Shown: positions 7,375 to 15,515 of the stretch, in pieces
Layout: each line of letters opens with the position of its first letter
Position numbering within the stretch: the first letter of the stretch is position 1
Assembly (NCBI GenBank): GCA_903823025.1
Contig: CAIJRK010000023.1
Coordinates: forward strand, 62,001-126,000
Direction of reading: 5' to 3'
Source of the DNA: an uncultured beta proteobacterium
Lineage (GTDB): Bacteria > Pseudomonadota > Gammaproteobacteria > Burkholderiales > Burkholderiaceae_C
DNA: 64,000 bases
Made by a program: the position numbers and the translations under genes
Notes under the pieces: model-generated
Databases searched by the model: none
Told to the model about the DNA's origin: nothing
Seen by the model: only the letters and a program-made list of their open reading frames with translations

Positions 7375-9021
7375 ATGAGAACTGGTTCTGAAACGCTCAT
7401 TTTCTGGGGGGCTGGCGCAACGGCAAACATAGGGTTACGCACATCGCCATTTCAGGCGAAAGCCATCAAATACTTGGTGGAAGAAAAACCAATGCTGACA
7501 GATCGTGTCAACAAGGTACCGAAATTTCCAAGCGTTTGGGCTTCCCCGTTTATCGACTTGCTGCACATATTGGGCGACGATAACGACGATATTTATCGCA
7601 TTACAAACACTGCACGGGAGGCTATGAGCCGTCATTGGCATGACTCATCGCCACAAGCGTTAGAAGCGAGAATTCATGAACTCCGGGCCTTGTTTGACTG
7701 GCCCGCACTGAAGGCCGTGGTGCGAGCCTGTCCGGGATTCAATCAAGAAGATCACCTCCAGCTTCAAGATGTCTTTAACTTGATTGACCTCCATGCGCAC
7801 AGCTTTCACGGGTTTCCCGGACTAGAAAAATTCTTGCCGCCAAGCCGTCTGATTGCAGCCCGACGAGCTTTGCAACTGGTACTCAACACGTTGTTTTATG
7901 TGGATTGGCAAACCGCACTCATCGAAAAAAAGAAAGATTTAGACAAGCATTTAGGTTTTTCGCGGTTGTTGACTGAACATCACCAGCAAGAAGGGTTGGC
8001 GCTGGCGACTACGCGACAGCATTTCGACTCTCGCAATTTCTATTTGGGCAGTGTTGCTTTTGCCAGCCTCAACTACGACCCGGTGGCGCTGTGGGCGCAG
8101 TTCATTGCAAATCGGGACGCCAACTTTCATCCGCCCTACATCGGGATGCCACGCGTACCACTCAAGATATTCCATGATTTTGGGATTTTCATGGCGGTCA
8201 GCACGATTGACCCCAAGAAGTCGGATGAGGACGAAAAAGAACGCGTTTGGTATCCGCTTAACGAGGCTTCAGCCCAACGACTGAATGACCGCGACTATGC
8301 CAGTCGGCGGGTGCGAATCAACAAGTTTTTATTCCCCCATGGTTGCTTATGCTGGCGCGAGTGCCCCAGTTGCGGCAAGCTCTCGGCCTACATGGGCAAA
8401 GAGTGGAATTTCTTCTCTCCAGCACTCATTCCCCCGCCCCCTTTGCGTGGCTTCGCGGACTTTGCCGCGATGCAGTTTCTGCACGAAACCGAAAAAGAAA
8501 GCGAAGCTTGGGCGCGGGGAGAAGTCGATGCCCGTGCCTGCGTTCACTGTGAAGAATTGACTTTTTCTCAGCACACGCAAGCTGTGATGCAAAGCAACTT
8601 CAAAGCGCCGCCTCCGTCATTTATTGATGAAGTGCAACGCGATTTGCGCGTTATCACTCAAGCGGCAAACCACATTATTTTGATGGGCTACTCGCTGCCA
8701 CCCGACGACGTGACCTATCGCGCCTTCTTTGCCGCCCGCCAGCAGCGCCATAAAAAAGGCGACGGCCTGTCAGTCCGCTGTTCTGTAGTCGTTGGGCAAA
8801 ACTGGGGTGACATGTGGCACGGCCCGGATGAAACCGACCGATTACTACCGGATATGGAGAAAGATGCTGCACCCCACACCACCTTGGTGGCGGCCCGAGA
8901 TTTGTTTGGACGTGACAACGTTCGCTTTTTTGGTGGTGGTATTCCGCAGGTATTTTGCGATGGCGATACAGCCTCTCCACAACGCTTTCAACAACTTATT
9001 AACTGGACCTCAACAAGATGA
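7375..9021 (+). CDS. SIR2-like (sirtuin-fold) NAD-binding protein, putative defence effector
   Basis: 548 residues. Sirtuin-fold motifs appear in order: GAGAT (12-16) for the NAD Rossmann loop, SLNYD (N233, the NAD-site Asn of SIR2-like proteins), PHGCL (H322, matching the catalytic His), a zinc-knuckle-like set of cysteines C330-x2-C333 and C389-x2-C392, and GYSLPPDD (438-445) near the end of the domain. SIR2-like proteins in defence islands (ThsA, DSR, SIR2-APAZ, SIR2-HerA) deplete NAD on phage infection; activity here is inferred from the conserved residues. The stop overlaps the start of the next small reading frame by ATGA at 9018-9021. Confidence 0.82.
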   Translation: MRTGSETLIFWGAGATANIGLRTSPFQAKAIKYLVEEKPMLTDRVNKVPKFPSVWASPFIDLLHILGDDNDDIYRITNTAREAMSRHWHDSSPQALEARIHELRALFDWPALKAVVRACPGFNQEDHLQLQDVFNLIDLHAHSFHGFPGLEKFLPPSRLIAARRALQLVLNTLFYVDWQTALIEKKKDLDKHLGFSRLLTEHHQQEGLALATTRQHFDSRNFYLGSVAFASLNYDPVALWAQFIANRDANFHPPYIGMPRVPLKIFHDFGIFMAVSTIDPKKSDEDEKERVWYPLNEASAQRLNDRDYASRRVRINKFLFPHGCLCWRECPSCGKLSAYMGKEWNFFSPALIPPPPLRGFADFAAMQFLHETEKESEAWARGEVDARACVHCEELTFSQHTQAVMQSNFKAPPPSFIDEVQRDLRVITQAANHIILMGYSLPPDDVTYRAFFAARQQRHKKGDGLSVRCSVVVGQNWGDMWHGPDETDRLLPDMEKDAAPHTTLVAARDLFGRDNVRFFGGGIPQVFCDGDTASPQRFQQLINWTSTR

Positions 9022-9146
9022 AAATGATCAAGTTCGACTTGCCGATGAACGGAAAAAAAATTGTTACTCTAGAAGAGCTAAGAGATAACGCCAGCATTGA
9101 ACTGCTTGCCCATTTTAAAAGCGGTTTATTAATAAAATGGCTTTAA
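9018..9146 (+). pseudogene. N-terminal fragment of tandem paralogue A (in-frame stop)
   Basis: A 42-codon frame starting in an ATGA overlap with the SIR2-like gene. It begins MKMIKFDLPMNGKK and matches the first 42 residues of paralogues B and C, ending at a TAA (9144-9146) exactly where they have Arg in KWLRSR. The same frame continues open after the stop (SRGLLDIVEKIK...) into the 9210 gene, so 9018-9959 looks like one ancestral gene with a single nonsense codon. Confidence 0.7.
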
Positions 9147-9209
9147 TCAAGAGGACTTCTTGATATTGTTGAAAAAATCAAGGCACTAAAAATAGTTGAA
9201 GACAAAACA

Positions 9210-9959
9210 ATGTTATGTAATATTTGTTTTATTTTTGACATCGGATGTGATTCTGATATTGCAGCAGCTCTATTAGAACAATCACAAGAAGGCATGTCAG
9301 AGCGAGTGTTAGACGATATTGTTGAAACTGTTTTTAAGATAACAATAAAAACACTTTTAACTAAAATTTATTATTCTATAAATGGTGGTTCTTATGTTTT
9401 CACAGAAATAGTTAAAAACTATAAAAAAGATACATTTAATTACGATGAAATTTTTGAATCGGGAGAGAATATTGCCAATGATTCAAACGGAAATGTAGTA
9501 GAAACCAACAATAGGCAAAGAATTATTGCCACTAATAAAAATTTGGCTGCTGTTATGCCAAAAGAGGTTGTTTTCATTCTTGAAGAGGTTGATGGAATAT
9601 CATCCAAATCATCGGCGTCTGCTGCAATGTTACTGCGATGTCTTTATAGAGTTTTCTACCTTGAAATGAATTTATGCCATACCGAAACGGGTAAAGCAGT
9701 CATGAAAAAATGTCAATTTCACGTTGTATCAGCAATCAATATCTTGGAAGAACTACAGTCTAAAGAAGATGGGATTCAAGTAAACTTCACAAACCCGAAG
9801 TTTGGCTCTGAAAAAACTCCGCCTTGGCAGGATATTAATAGTCAGAATTCGGCATATTTACCTATTAAATCGACAGTTGGAGAATTGCTTAGATTCGTTG
9901 CCTGGCCAATAGGTGGCATTCTTGGTGGCCTCATCGGCACGATGAAAAATCGCAATTGA
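9210..9959 (+). CDS. C-terminal part of tandem paralogue A, possibly re-initiated
   Basis: 249 residues from ATG 9210, in the same frame as the 9018 fragment. It lacks the conserved N-terminal LIKFDLP domain, which lies upstream of the nonsense codon. The middle (residues 20-190) is helical and AT-rich in codon use, with no recognised domain. The last 25 residues contain a short glycine zipper (WPIGGILGGLIGTM), echoing the membrane tail of the 5373 gene product. It could be expressed from the internal ATG 64 bases after the stop, or it may simply be a broken gene. Confidence 0.6.
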   Translation: MLCNICFIFDIGCDSDIAAALLEQSQEGMSERVLDDIVETVFKITIKTLLTKIYYSINGGSYVFTEIVKNYKKDTFNYDEIFESGENIANDSNGNVVETNNRQRIIATNKNLAAVMPKEVVFILEEVDGISSKSSASAAMLLRCLYRVFYLEMNLCHTETGKAVMKKCQFHVVSAINILEELQSKEDGIQVNFTNPKFGSEKTPPWQDINSQNSAYLPIKSTVGELLRFVAWPIGGILGGLIGTMKNRN

Positions 9960-9968
9960 TATAAAAAA

Positions 9969-10115
9969 ATGAAATTAATAAAATTTGATCTGCCTATTGA
10001 TGGCATCAAAGCCAAAAATATAGAAGAACTTCGAGATCATTTCACCATTGAAATCTTGGATCACTATCGCAGTGGTTTGTTAGCTAAATGGCTTCGCAGT
10101 CGAAATATGAATGAG
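9969..10115 (+). repeat. direct repeat, 5' end of paralogue B (partner 10877-11023)
   Basis: 147 bases aligned without gaps to 10877-11023, with about 14 mismatches counted by eye, mostly at third positions. Similarity falls sharply downstream. The repeat encodes the shared N-terminal domain. Confidence 0.8.
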
Positions 10116-10583
10116 AAATTGGTGGAAATTTCATCTCTTGAGAGTATGGATGAACACGCATTGCTCAAGCGTTTGTGTGAAATTTTCTATATTGAAGCTG
10201 ACGATATAGTTATTTCAGCCATGCTTGATAATAATCCTGAAAAAATAACTAAAAATATAAGTGTTTTTTCTGCAAAATATGATGAGATTGTCAATGAGAT
10301 TGTCAATGAGATTGATGCTGCTATTTATCATGTTTTGAGAAATACGTGTATAGCTGCACCGGGAAGTGGATATCTTAAATGGAATGAGAAATCAATAAAT
10401 AAAAGAGGTGATATTTTATTAAATTCTGACTCCGTAAGTGTTTGCTCTTCAGGTCGTGGAGATATTAATAAATTATTTTATGAGAATAGTATTCATCCTA
10501 AAGGTAAAATTGTAGGTTGGTTTCTTTTATCTCCGCATATCGAGGATTATGTAGAAAATATAGATGATTTTTTTATATCATAA
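9969..10583 (+). CDS. tandem paralogue B, N-terminal part (frameshifted gene)
   Basis: 204 residues starting MKLIKFDLPIDGIKAKNIEELRDH. The first 49 codons are about 90% identical in DNA to paralogue C at 10877, then the two drift apart; IVGWFLLSPHIEDY still matches IAGWFFLSKHVEDY in C. The frame ends at a TAA at 10581, while the missing C-terminus is found in another frame at 10586-10873, so this is one gene split by a frameshift. The family is unrecognised. It may be a helical adaptor: the N-terminal domain is shared by all three paralogues, while the rest varies. Confidence 0.65.
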   Translation: MKLIKFDLPIDGIKAKNIEELRDHFTIEILDHYRSGLLAKWLRSRNMNEKLVEISSLESMDEHALLKRLCEIFYIEADDIVISAMLDNNPEKITKNISVFSAKYDEIVNEIVNEIDAAIYHVLRNTCIAAPGSGYLKWNEKSINKRGDILLNSDSVSVCSSGRGDINKLFYENSIHPKGKIVGWFLLSPHIEDYVENIDDFFIS

Positions 10584-10585
10584 CA

Positions 10586-10873
10586 ATGCGATTTAATGAA
10601 TTAAATTATATTTTTAATAATATTGATATACCACTATTTAAGGCGGCCTTGATATGTCGAATATCAACGTTAGAAGAAATAATAAAAATACTTTTAGATG
10701 TGATCGGTGAAACTGCTACAGTTGTATTGAATTCACTTTGTTCTCTTTCTCCAGAGCAGCAGAAACTTATATTTTTAGACGATTACGTCCCATCTAAAAA
10801 AGATGCCTTGAATAGTAGTTCAAAAATTGTCAAGGATTCTTTTCTTGAAAAGAAAAACTGGGCATTAAAATAA
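10586..10873 (+). CDS. tandem paralogue B, C-terminal part (other frame)
   Basis: 95 residues matching the C-terminal third of paralogue C: STLEEIIKILLDVIGE against ERRLVLLNNLVDSISQ, and LSPEQQKLIFLDDY against LPLEQQCLIFFDDY. It lies in a different frame from 9969-10583, with a stop and 2 bases between. It most likely represents the displaced end of paralogue B rather than an independent gene, although a local ATG exists. Confidence 0.55.
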   Translation: MRFNELNYIFNNIDIPLFKAALICRISTLEEIIKILLDVIGETATVVLNSLCSLSPEQQKLIFLDDYVPSKKDALNSSSKIVKDSFLEKKNWALK

Positions 10874-10876
10874 AAA

Positions 10877-11023
10877 ATGAAACTCATAAAATTTGATCTA
10901 CCTATTGACGGAATTAAAGCCAAAAATATAGAAGAACTTCGGGATCATTTGACAATTGAAATCTTGAATCACTATCGCAATGGTTTGTTGGCTAAATGGT
11001 TGCGCAGTCGAAATATGAATGAG
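10877..11023 (+). repeat. direct repeat, 5' end of paralogue C (partner 9969-10115)
   Basis: Partner of the repeat at 9969-10115; see there for the comparison. Confidence 0.8.
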
Positions 11024-11746
11024 GAATTGGCGGCGCTTGCTTCTCTTGATGGTTTGGATGAGCACGTATTACTCAAGCGGTTATGCGAAATTTTAGGAGT
11101 CGAGGCTGATGATTTTGTTATTTCTGCTCTAATTGACAAACCACCCGAGAAGGCAAATGACAGCATAGCGGGCCTTGTTCGTCGGTATGACAAACTGACC
11201 AATACGCTTGATTTTGTTATTTACGATGCCTTGCGAACTAATTCATTAACAGCTACAGGAAACGGAAAACTTTCTTGGGAGCCGGGCAAGATTTTTGGTA
11301 AAGGTGACGAGCTCCTGACAACCAATAATTGGCTGACTATTTCTCCTGGTGTGGGTCAAGTTATTGGAAAAACTTCAAAAAGTCCTAATACTAACTTCAC
11401 GATGGGTAGCATTGCTGGCTGGTTTTTTCTTTCCAAACATGTAGAGGATTACAAGGAAGACTGGCCGGGATTCAGATCAATGCTGAAAGAGCGAGTTAAA
11501 TTGCTTGGATCCATGGTGGATCATGTTGATAACTCACTTCTTAATCAATCTATTGAGCGCCGTTTGGTGCTTTTGAATAATCTGGTCGATAGTATTTCTC
11601 AAGCCATACACACATCGACTCTACTCGAATCCCTTCGAGATTTACCGTTAGAGCAGCAGTGTTTGATATTTTTTGATGATTATTCAATAAAGAGAAATAA
11701 AAATTATGTCATTCATTCTGCAATTGACTCGTTAGCTTCTAACTAA
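10877..11746 (+). CDS. tandem paralogue C (intact), unrecognised family
   Basis: 289 residues and the only apparently complete member of the three. An N-terminal domain of about 100 residues (FDLPIDGIKAKNIEELRDH, LLAKWLRSRNMNEELAALASL, LLKRLCEILGVEADD) is shared with A and B. A middle region contains GWFFLSKHVEDY, and a helical C-terminus ends with LEQQCLIFFDDY. No catalytic motif or membrane segment is obvious. Its place between the SIR2-like effector and the AAA+ ATPase suggests a recognition or adaptor subunit; that is inference. The sequence is visibly more AT-rich than the flanking genes. Confidence 0.7.
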   Translation: MKLIKFDLPIDGIKAKNIEELRDHLTIEILNHYRNGLLAKWLRSRNMNEELAALASLDGLDEHVLLKRLCEILGVEADDFVISALIDKPPEKANDSIAGLVRRYDKLTNTLDFVIYDALRTNSLTATGNGKLSWEPGKIFGKGDELLTTNNWLTISPGVGQVIGKTSKSPNTNFTMGSIAGWFFLSKHVEDYKEDWPGFRSMLKERVKLLGSMVDHVDNSLLNQSIERRLVLLNNLVDSISQAIHTSTLLESLRDLPLEQQCLIFFDDYSIKRNKNYVIHSAIDSLASN

Positions 11747-11769
11747 AAATCGTAATTGAGATTAAATTT

Positions 11770-13260
11770 ATGACCCAACACCTGATAGAAAACGTCCGCG
11801 CTCACGTCGAATCTCATTACCCGGTGCTTTATCTCGTGACCCACGAAGAGACTGAGGCGGATGCCCTGATTGTTGAACTGGCCGATGGCCGCAAGATCAT
11901 GGAATGGAATATGGGGCGCGGCATGGTGCATTTCGATACCAAGCAGCCGTTGGCAGCTTGGTGCGATCTGGCTGCGGCGCTGGACAACTTTCTTGATCAG
12001 GAACTTGACAACCATTTCATCGTCATCCGCGACGCGCACCTTGGGTTACGCGAACAGCCGTTGGCCATTGCCCGCTTGAAATCGCTGATCCATAAAATCC
12101 TCGCGGATAAAGAAGGCGTTGCGACGATTTTTCTGGTTTCCGCCCAGTCTTTTGTACCGCCTGAACTTGAAAAATTCATCACCTTGTTCGATTTGCCGTT
12201 ACCTGATGAAGCGATGATTCAGTCGGTTATCAAGGAATATGCGGAAGGTTACGAACAGGTCATGGACGATGAAACGCGCTCCAAACTGGCGCTGGCCTTT
12301 CAGGGGTTGACGCGCTATGAAATCGGACAGTTGATCAATCGCGGCTTCCAGCGCGACGGCAATATCGGGCTGGAAGACCTCGATCTGGTGTTGACTGAAA
12401 AGGCGCAGATCATCAAAAAAAGCGGCATTCTTGAAATGCTCACAGTCAACGAGAAGCTTGAAGACATTGGCGGTCTCGAAAAGCTAAAACCCTGGTTGCG
12501 CCAAAAGGCCAAGATCATGAGCGACTGGCCTGCCGCACGCGCTTTCGGCGTTGAGCCACCCAAGGGCGTGATGATTGTCGGGATGCCCGGCTGCGGTAAA
12601 TCCCTGACCGCCAAGGCGACTGCCGCCTTGTTCAATTTGCCGCTGCTCAAACTCGACATGGGCTCACTCATGGGCAAGTACGTGGGCGAAAGCGAAGGCA
12701 ATATGCGCCGCGCACTCAAACTGGCCGAGGCGGTCAGTCCGTGCGTGTTGTGGGTGGACGAGTTGGAAAAAGCCTTTGTCGGCATCGGTAGCGGCGGGGC
12801 AGGCTCGGAAGTGGCGACTCGGTTATTTGGCTATTTCCTGACCTGGATGCAGGAAAAAACAAAACAGGTTTTTGTCATTGCAACCGCCAACGACATTTCG
12901 GCATTGCCGCCAGAACTGTTGCGCAAAGGGCGCTTTGATGAGATTTTTTATGTCGATTTCCCGACTGAATCCGAGCGTGCCGATATTTTCAAGGTGCATC
13001 TTGAAAGACGCAAACAATTGTCGGCCCGGACGCAGCTTGACCGTTTGGCCAAGGCCACCGTGGGCTACTCGGGCGCAGACATTGAGTCGATAGTCAAAGA
13101 AGCGATTGAGCAAGCGTTTGTGGATGGCGGTCTTGCGCTGGATAACGAGCGCTTATTGAAAGTCGTCGCCGCTACGCATCCTTTGCGTGAGGTTATGAAA
13201 AAGAAGGTGAAGGAATACGAAGATCGTTTTGCTGAAATGAAAATCAAGCCTGCGTCGTAA
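11770..13260 (+). CDS. AAA+ ATPase, Ycf46-like
   Basis: 496 residues. The N-terminal 220 residues begin with [17 protein letters not shown], like Ycf46-type proteins. An FtsH/Cdc48-like AAA domain follows, with Walker A GMPGCGKS (271-278), Walker [10 protein letters not shown] (D330, E331) and the region with the presumed arginine finger LLRKGRFDE (R388), then the small helical lid ([14 protein letters not shown]). The ATPase looks active. In defence operons such ATPases usually act as sensors or as remodellers that switch the effector on. It is the last gene of the island operon, 23 bases after paralogue C, and returns to the GC-richer codon use of the WYL and SIR2 genes. Confidence 0.88.
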   Translation: MTQHLIENVRAHVESHYPVLYLVTHEETEADALIVELADGRKIMEWNMGRGMVHFDTKQPLAAWCDLAAALDNFLDQELDNHFIVIRDAHLGLREQPLAIARLKSLIHKILADKEGVATIFLVSAQSFVPPELEKFITLFDLPLPDEAMIQSVIKEYAEGYEQVMDDETRSKLALAFQGLTRYEIGQLINRGFQRDGNIGLEDLDLVLTEKAQIIKKSGILEMLTVNEKLEDIGGLEKLKPWLRQKAKIMSDWPAARAFGVEPPKGVMIVGMPGCGKSLTAKATAALFNLPLLKLDMGSLMGKYVGESEGNMRRALKLAEAVSPCVLWVDELEKAFVGIGSGGAGSEVATRLFGYFLTWMQEKTKQVFVIATANDISALPPELLRKGRFDEIFYVDFPTESERADIFKVHLERRKQLSARTQLDRLAKATVGYSGADIESIVKEAIEQAFVDGGLALDNERLLKVVAATHPLREVMKKKVKEYEDRFAEMKIKPAS

Positions 13261-13298
13261 CAAGCGTCTGATTTTTTAGCATCATCTTCACGACGGTT

Positions 13299-13731
13299 TT
13301 AGGTTGTGCCACCAAAGACGTCGCCCAGTTGGCGAGCGTCGATGGCCTTGTCAAACCACGCATCAGCGTGGCCCTGATCCACACGGCAAACATGCGTTTA
13401 AGTTCGGGCCTGTCAATGAGCCAAATCTCCAGCAATCCGATCAATTCGCGGATGCTCTCTGGCGTGCTGGGGTGTTCAATGCGAAACACCGCCGCCACCA
13501 GATTTTGCAGACGCGCCAGACCACGTCATCCGAGCGGTGGCGCAAATCATCGGTGACGTAAGAGCCGGGGACTTTCTCCAAGGTGGCGTAGTCCAGGCTT
13601 TGCAGCCAGGGGTCGGGAATGAACCCGTTGATCAGGTCGCGCACCATCTCGGGGGCGGAGAACAGGTATTTGTAGCTGGCGTCGTGGTTGAGTGATATGG
13701 CGGCATCGTAACCGGGCTGGTATCAAACTCA
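13299..13731 (-). pseudogene. decayed Rpn-family nuclease gene (second copy)
   Basis: Same orientation as the intact copy at 3239-4300 and closely similar to it in three blocks. The two internal deletions correspond to about 3301-3644 (the repeat, the internal start and nearby coding sequence) and about 3793-4109 (including catalytic E77). The start ATG is changed to ATA (gagtgatatgg against gagtgacatgg). The matching sequence runs past the start and stops near the end of the asparagine-synthase gene. It cannot encode a functional nuclease. Confidence 0.85.
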
Positions 13732-13737
13732 CTGGCC

Positions 13738-15447
13738 TTAGGTCAGTCGATAAACGGGGGCGTGGTGTTGCAACCACTGCTCCAGCATCATGAGTAGCCA
13801 GATCATCTCGCCGTAGTAGCCGGGGTGTTCTTGTAGATGCCGGGTGAGCAACGTGTCAACAAAATCAGCCCGGATGATGTGGCGCGCCACCAAACTATTG
13901 AGGGACGCGGTCGCCAGCGACTTGAGGGCTGGATGGCTTTTTGCCCACACGCCAAACGGCAGACCAAACCCCTGCTTCTTTTTGCGGATGATCTCGTCCG
14001 GCAAGAAGCTGCGCAGCGCCTCCTTGAAAAACCAGCGAAGTTGCAAACCCTTGAGTTTGTAGGAGGTGGGTAGTTTGAGCGAGAACGCCAGCAAGTCGTC
14101 GTCGAGCAGCGGAAACCCGACGTCGATACCGGCCAGACCGGTCGCCCCTCTGACCTTGGGCAGGTCACTCTCGGCCAGGGTGAAGCGCCAGTCAAAAGCC
14201 AGCTCCCGGTTCAGTGAACTGCCGTCTTGCGCACGGTGCCAAACAGCGCGCTGCAACTGCAAAGGGCTGGCCGTGTCGATGTAGGCCAGCAAGGCAGGCG
14301 TCAAGACTTCGCTCGGGCCGAGCCGCATGATCAGGTTATACATTTGCAGCCGGTCGGGCATGGGTACGCGGGCCTGTTCGACGTAACTGGCTGCTTTGCG
14401 GGTTAGCGCCCATGCAGAGGCGGCCCGACTGCCTAGCAGCGGCTCCAGCAGGTTTTTTTGTAGCACCTTGGGTAGGGTGTCGTAGAGACCAAAAACTTTG
14501 GTCTTGGCATAACGGGTGTTGCCGCCAAAAAGTTCATCGCCCCCATCACCGGCTAGTAGTTTGTTCACGCCCGCCTCATGCGCCATTTTTGCGCAGTAGT
14601 AGGCGGGTAGGGCAGAGGAGTTGCCAAAAGGCTGGTCAAAGTAGGCGGCTACTTTTGGGATGCTTTGCACCAAATCGTCAGGCGTGACGTAGTACGCATG
14701 ATGCTCGGTTTTGAAGTGTTGGGCGGCTAGCTGGGCAAAGTCCATCTCGTCATAGCCCGGCACATCAAAACCAATCGAGTAGGAGGCAACGGGTTGTCCG
14801 CTGGCCAGGGCGGCCATGCCGACGACCGTTGAGCTGTCGGTGCCGCCGCTTAAGAAGCAGGCGGGTTTGTTGCCATCGAGTTGCCTGGCAACCGCATTTC
14901 GCAGCAGGTGTTTGAACTCGTCTTGTAGAGCGGGAAAGTCAGGATTTGGGGTTTCAGCAAAGGCGGGCGTCCAGTAAGGCGCGACGGTAAGTTGGCCGTT
15001 CTCGAACAGGGCGTAGTGTCCTGGCGGCAAGCGGTAAATGTCTTTGTAAATGGTGCGCGGCGAAGGGATGACGTGAAAGTACAGGTAGTCAAAAATAGCC
15101 TGCGGATCAATCGCTGCAGGCGTGTCTGCCAAGGCATCGGCGCGGGCGGCAAAGCGCAGTTGACCCTCTACTACCCGATAACACAAGGTTTGAATGGCAA
15201 AGCGGTCAACGGCTAGAAAAGTGCGGCCATCCGGTAGATACAAGCCAACTGCAAAGTCACCCTTAACACGGCTGGCCGCGCCTACAGCATCGTGCATGAC
15301 GGCTTCTATCCAAGCGGCAAGGTTTCCTTTTTGTATTGCAGTGTTAGCCAGATGAGCCTCAATAAATTGAGGCTTACCAAGCACCCACGAGAGGCTGGTC
15401 GTAGCCTCGTGGGTCAGAATTTTTGAGTGAGGGGAAAGCCATGCCAT
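13738..15447 (-). CDS. asparagine synthase-related protein lacking the glutaminase cysteine
   Basis: 569 residues. The C-terminal ATP-pyrophosphatase domain is intact, with FLSGGTDSS (198-206), and resembles AsnB throughout (GDGGDELFGGNTRY, KKKQGFGLPFGVWAK). The N-terminal domain is class II amidotransferase-like (GDFAVGLYLPDG) but the protein starts MAWLSP instead of Met-Cys-Gly, so the Cys2 nucleophile needed to use glutamine is absent and the domain is shortened. It may use ammonia or catalyse another amide-type ligation. Asparagine-synthase homologues are regular members of XrtA loci and are thought to modify sugars or acyl groups. It is transcribed away from the ligase-like gene upstream on the same strand. 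Confidence 0.88.
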   Translation of the reverse strand: MAWLSPHSKILTHEATTSLSWVLGKPQFIEAHLANTAIQKGNLAAWIEAVMHDAVGAASRVKGDFAVGLYLPDGRTFLAVDRFAIQTLCYRVVEGQLRFAARADALADTPAAIDPQAIFDYLYFHVIPSPRTIYKDIYRLPPGHYALFENGQLTVAPYWTPAFAETPNPDFPALQDEFKHLLRNAVARQLDGNKPACFLSGGTDSSTVVGMAALASGQPVASYSIGFDVPGYDEMDFAQLAAQHFKTEHHAYYVTPDDLVQSIPKVAAYFDQPFGNSSALPAYYCAKMAHEAGVNKLLAGDGGDELFGGNTRYAKTKVFGLYDTLPKVLQKNLLEPLLGSRAASAWALTRKAASYVEQARVPMPDRLQMYNLIMRLGPSEVLTPALLAYIDTASPLQLQRAVWHRAQDGSSLNRELAFDWRFTLAESDLPKVRGATGLAGIDVGFPLLDDDLLAFSLKLPTSYKLKGLQLRWFFKEALRSFLPDEIIRKKKQGFGLPFGVWAKSHPALKSLATASLNSLVARHIIRADFVDTLLTRHLQEHPGYYGEMIWLLMMLEQWLQHHAPVYRLT

Positions 15448-15515
15448 TCTTTGAATTCTCTTTAAAATGGTGCATCCAACTATTGCGAAAAATCATAGGT
15501 CAAAACTATAGTTGA

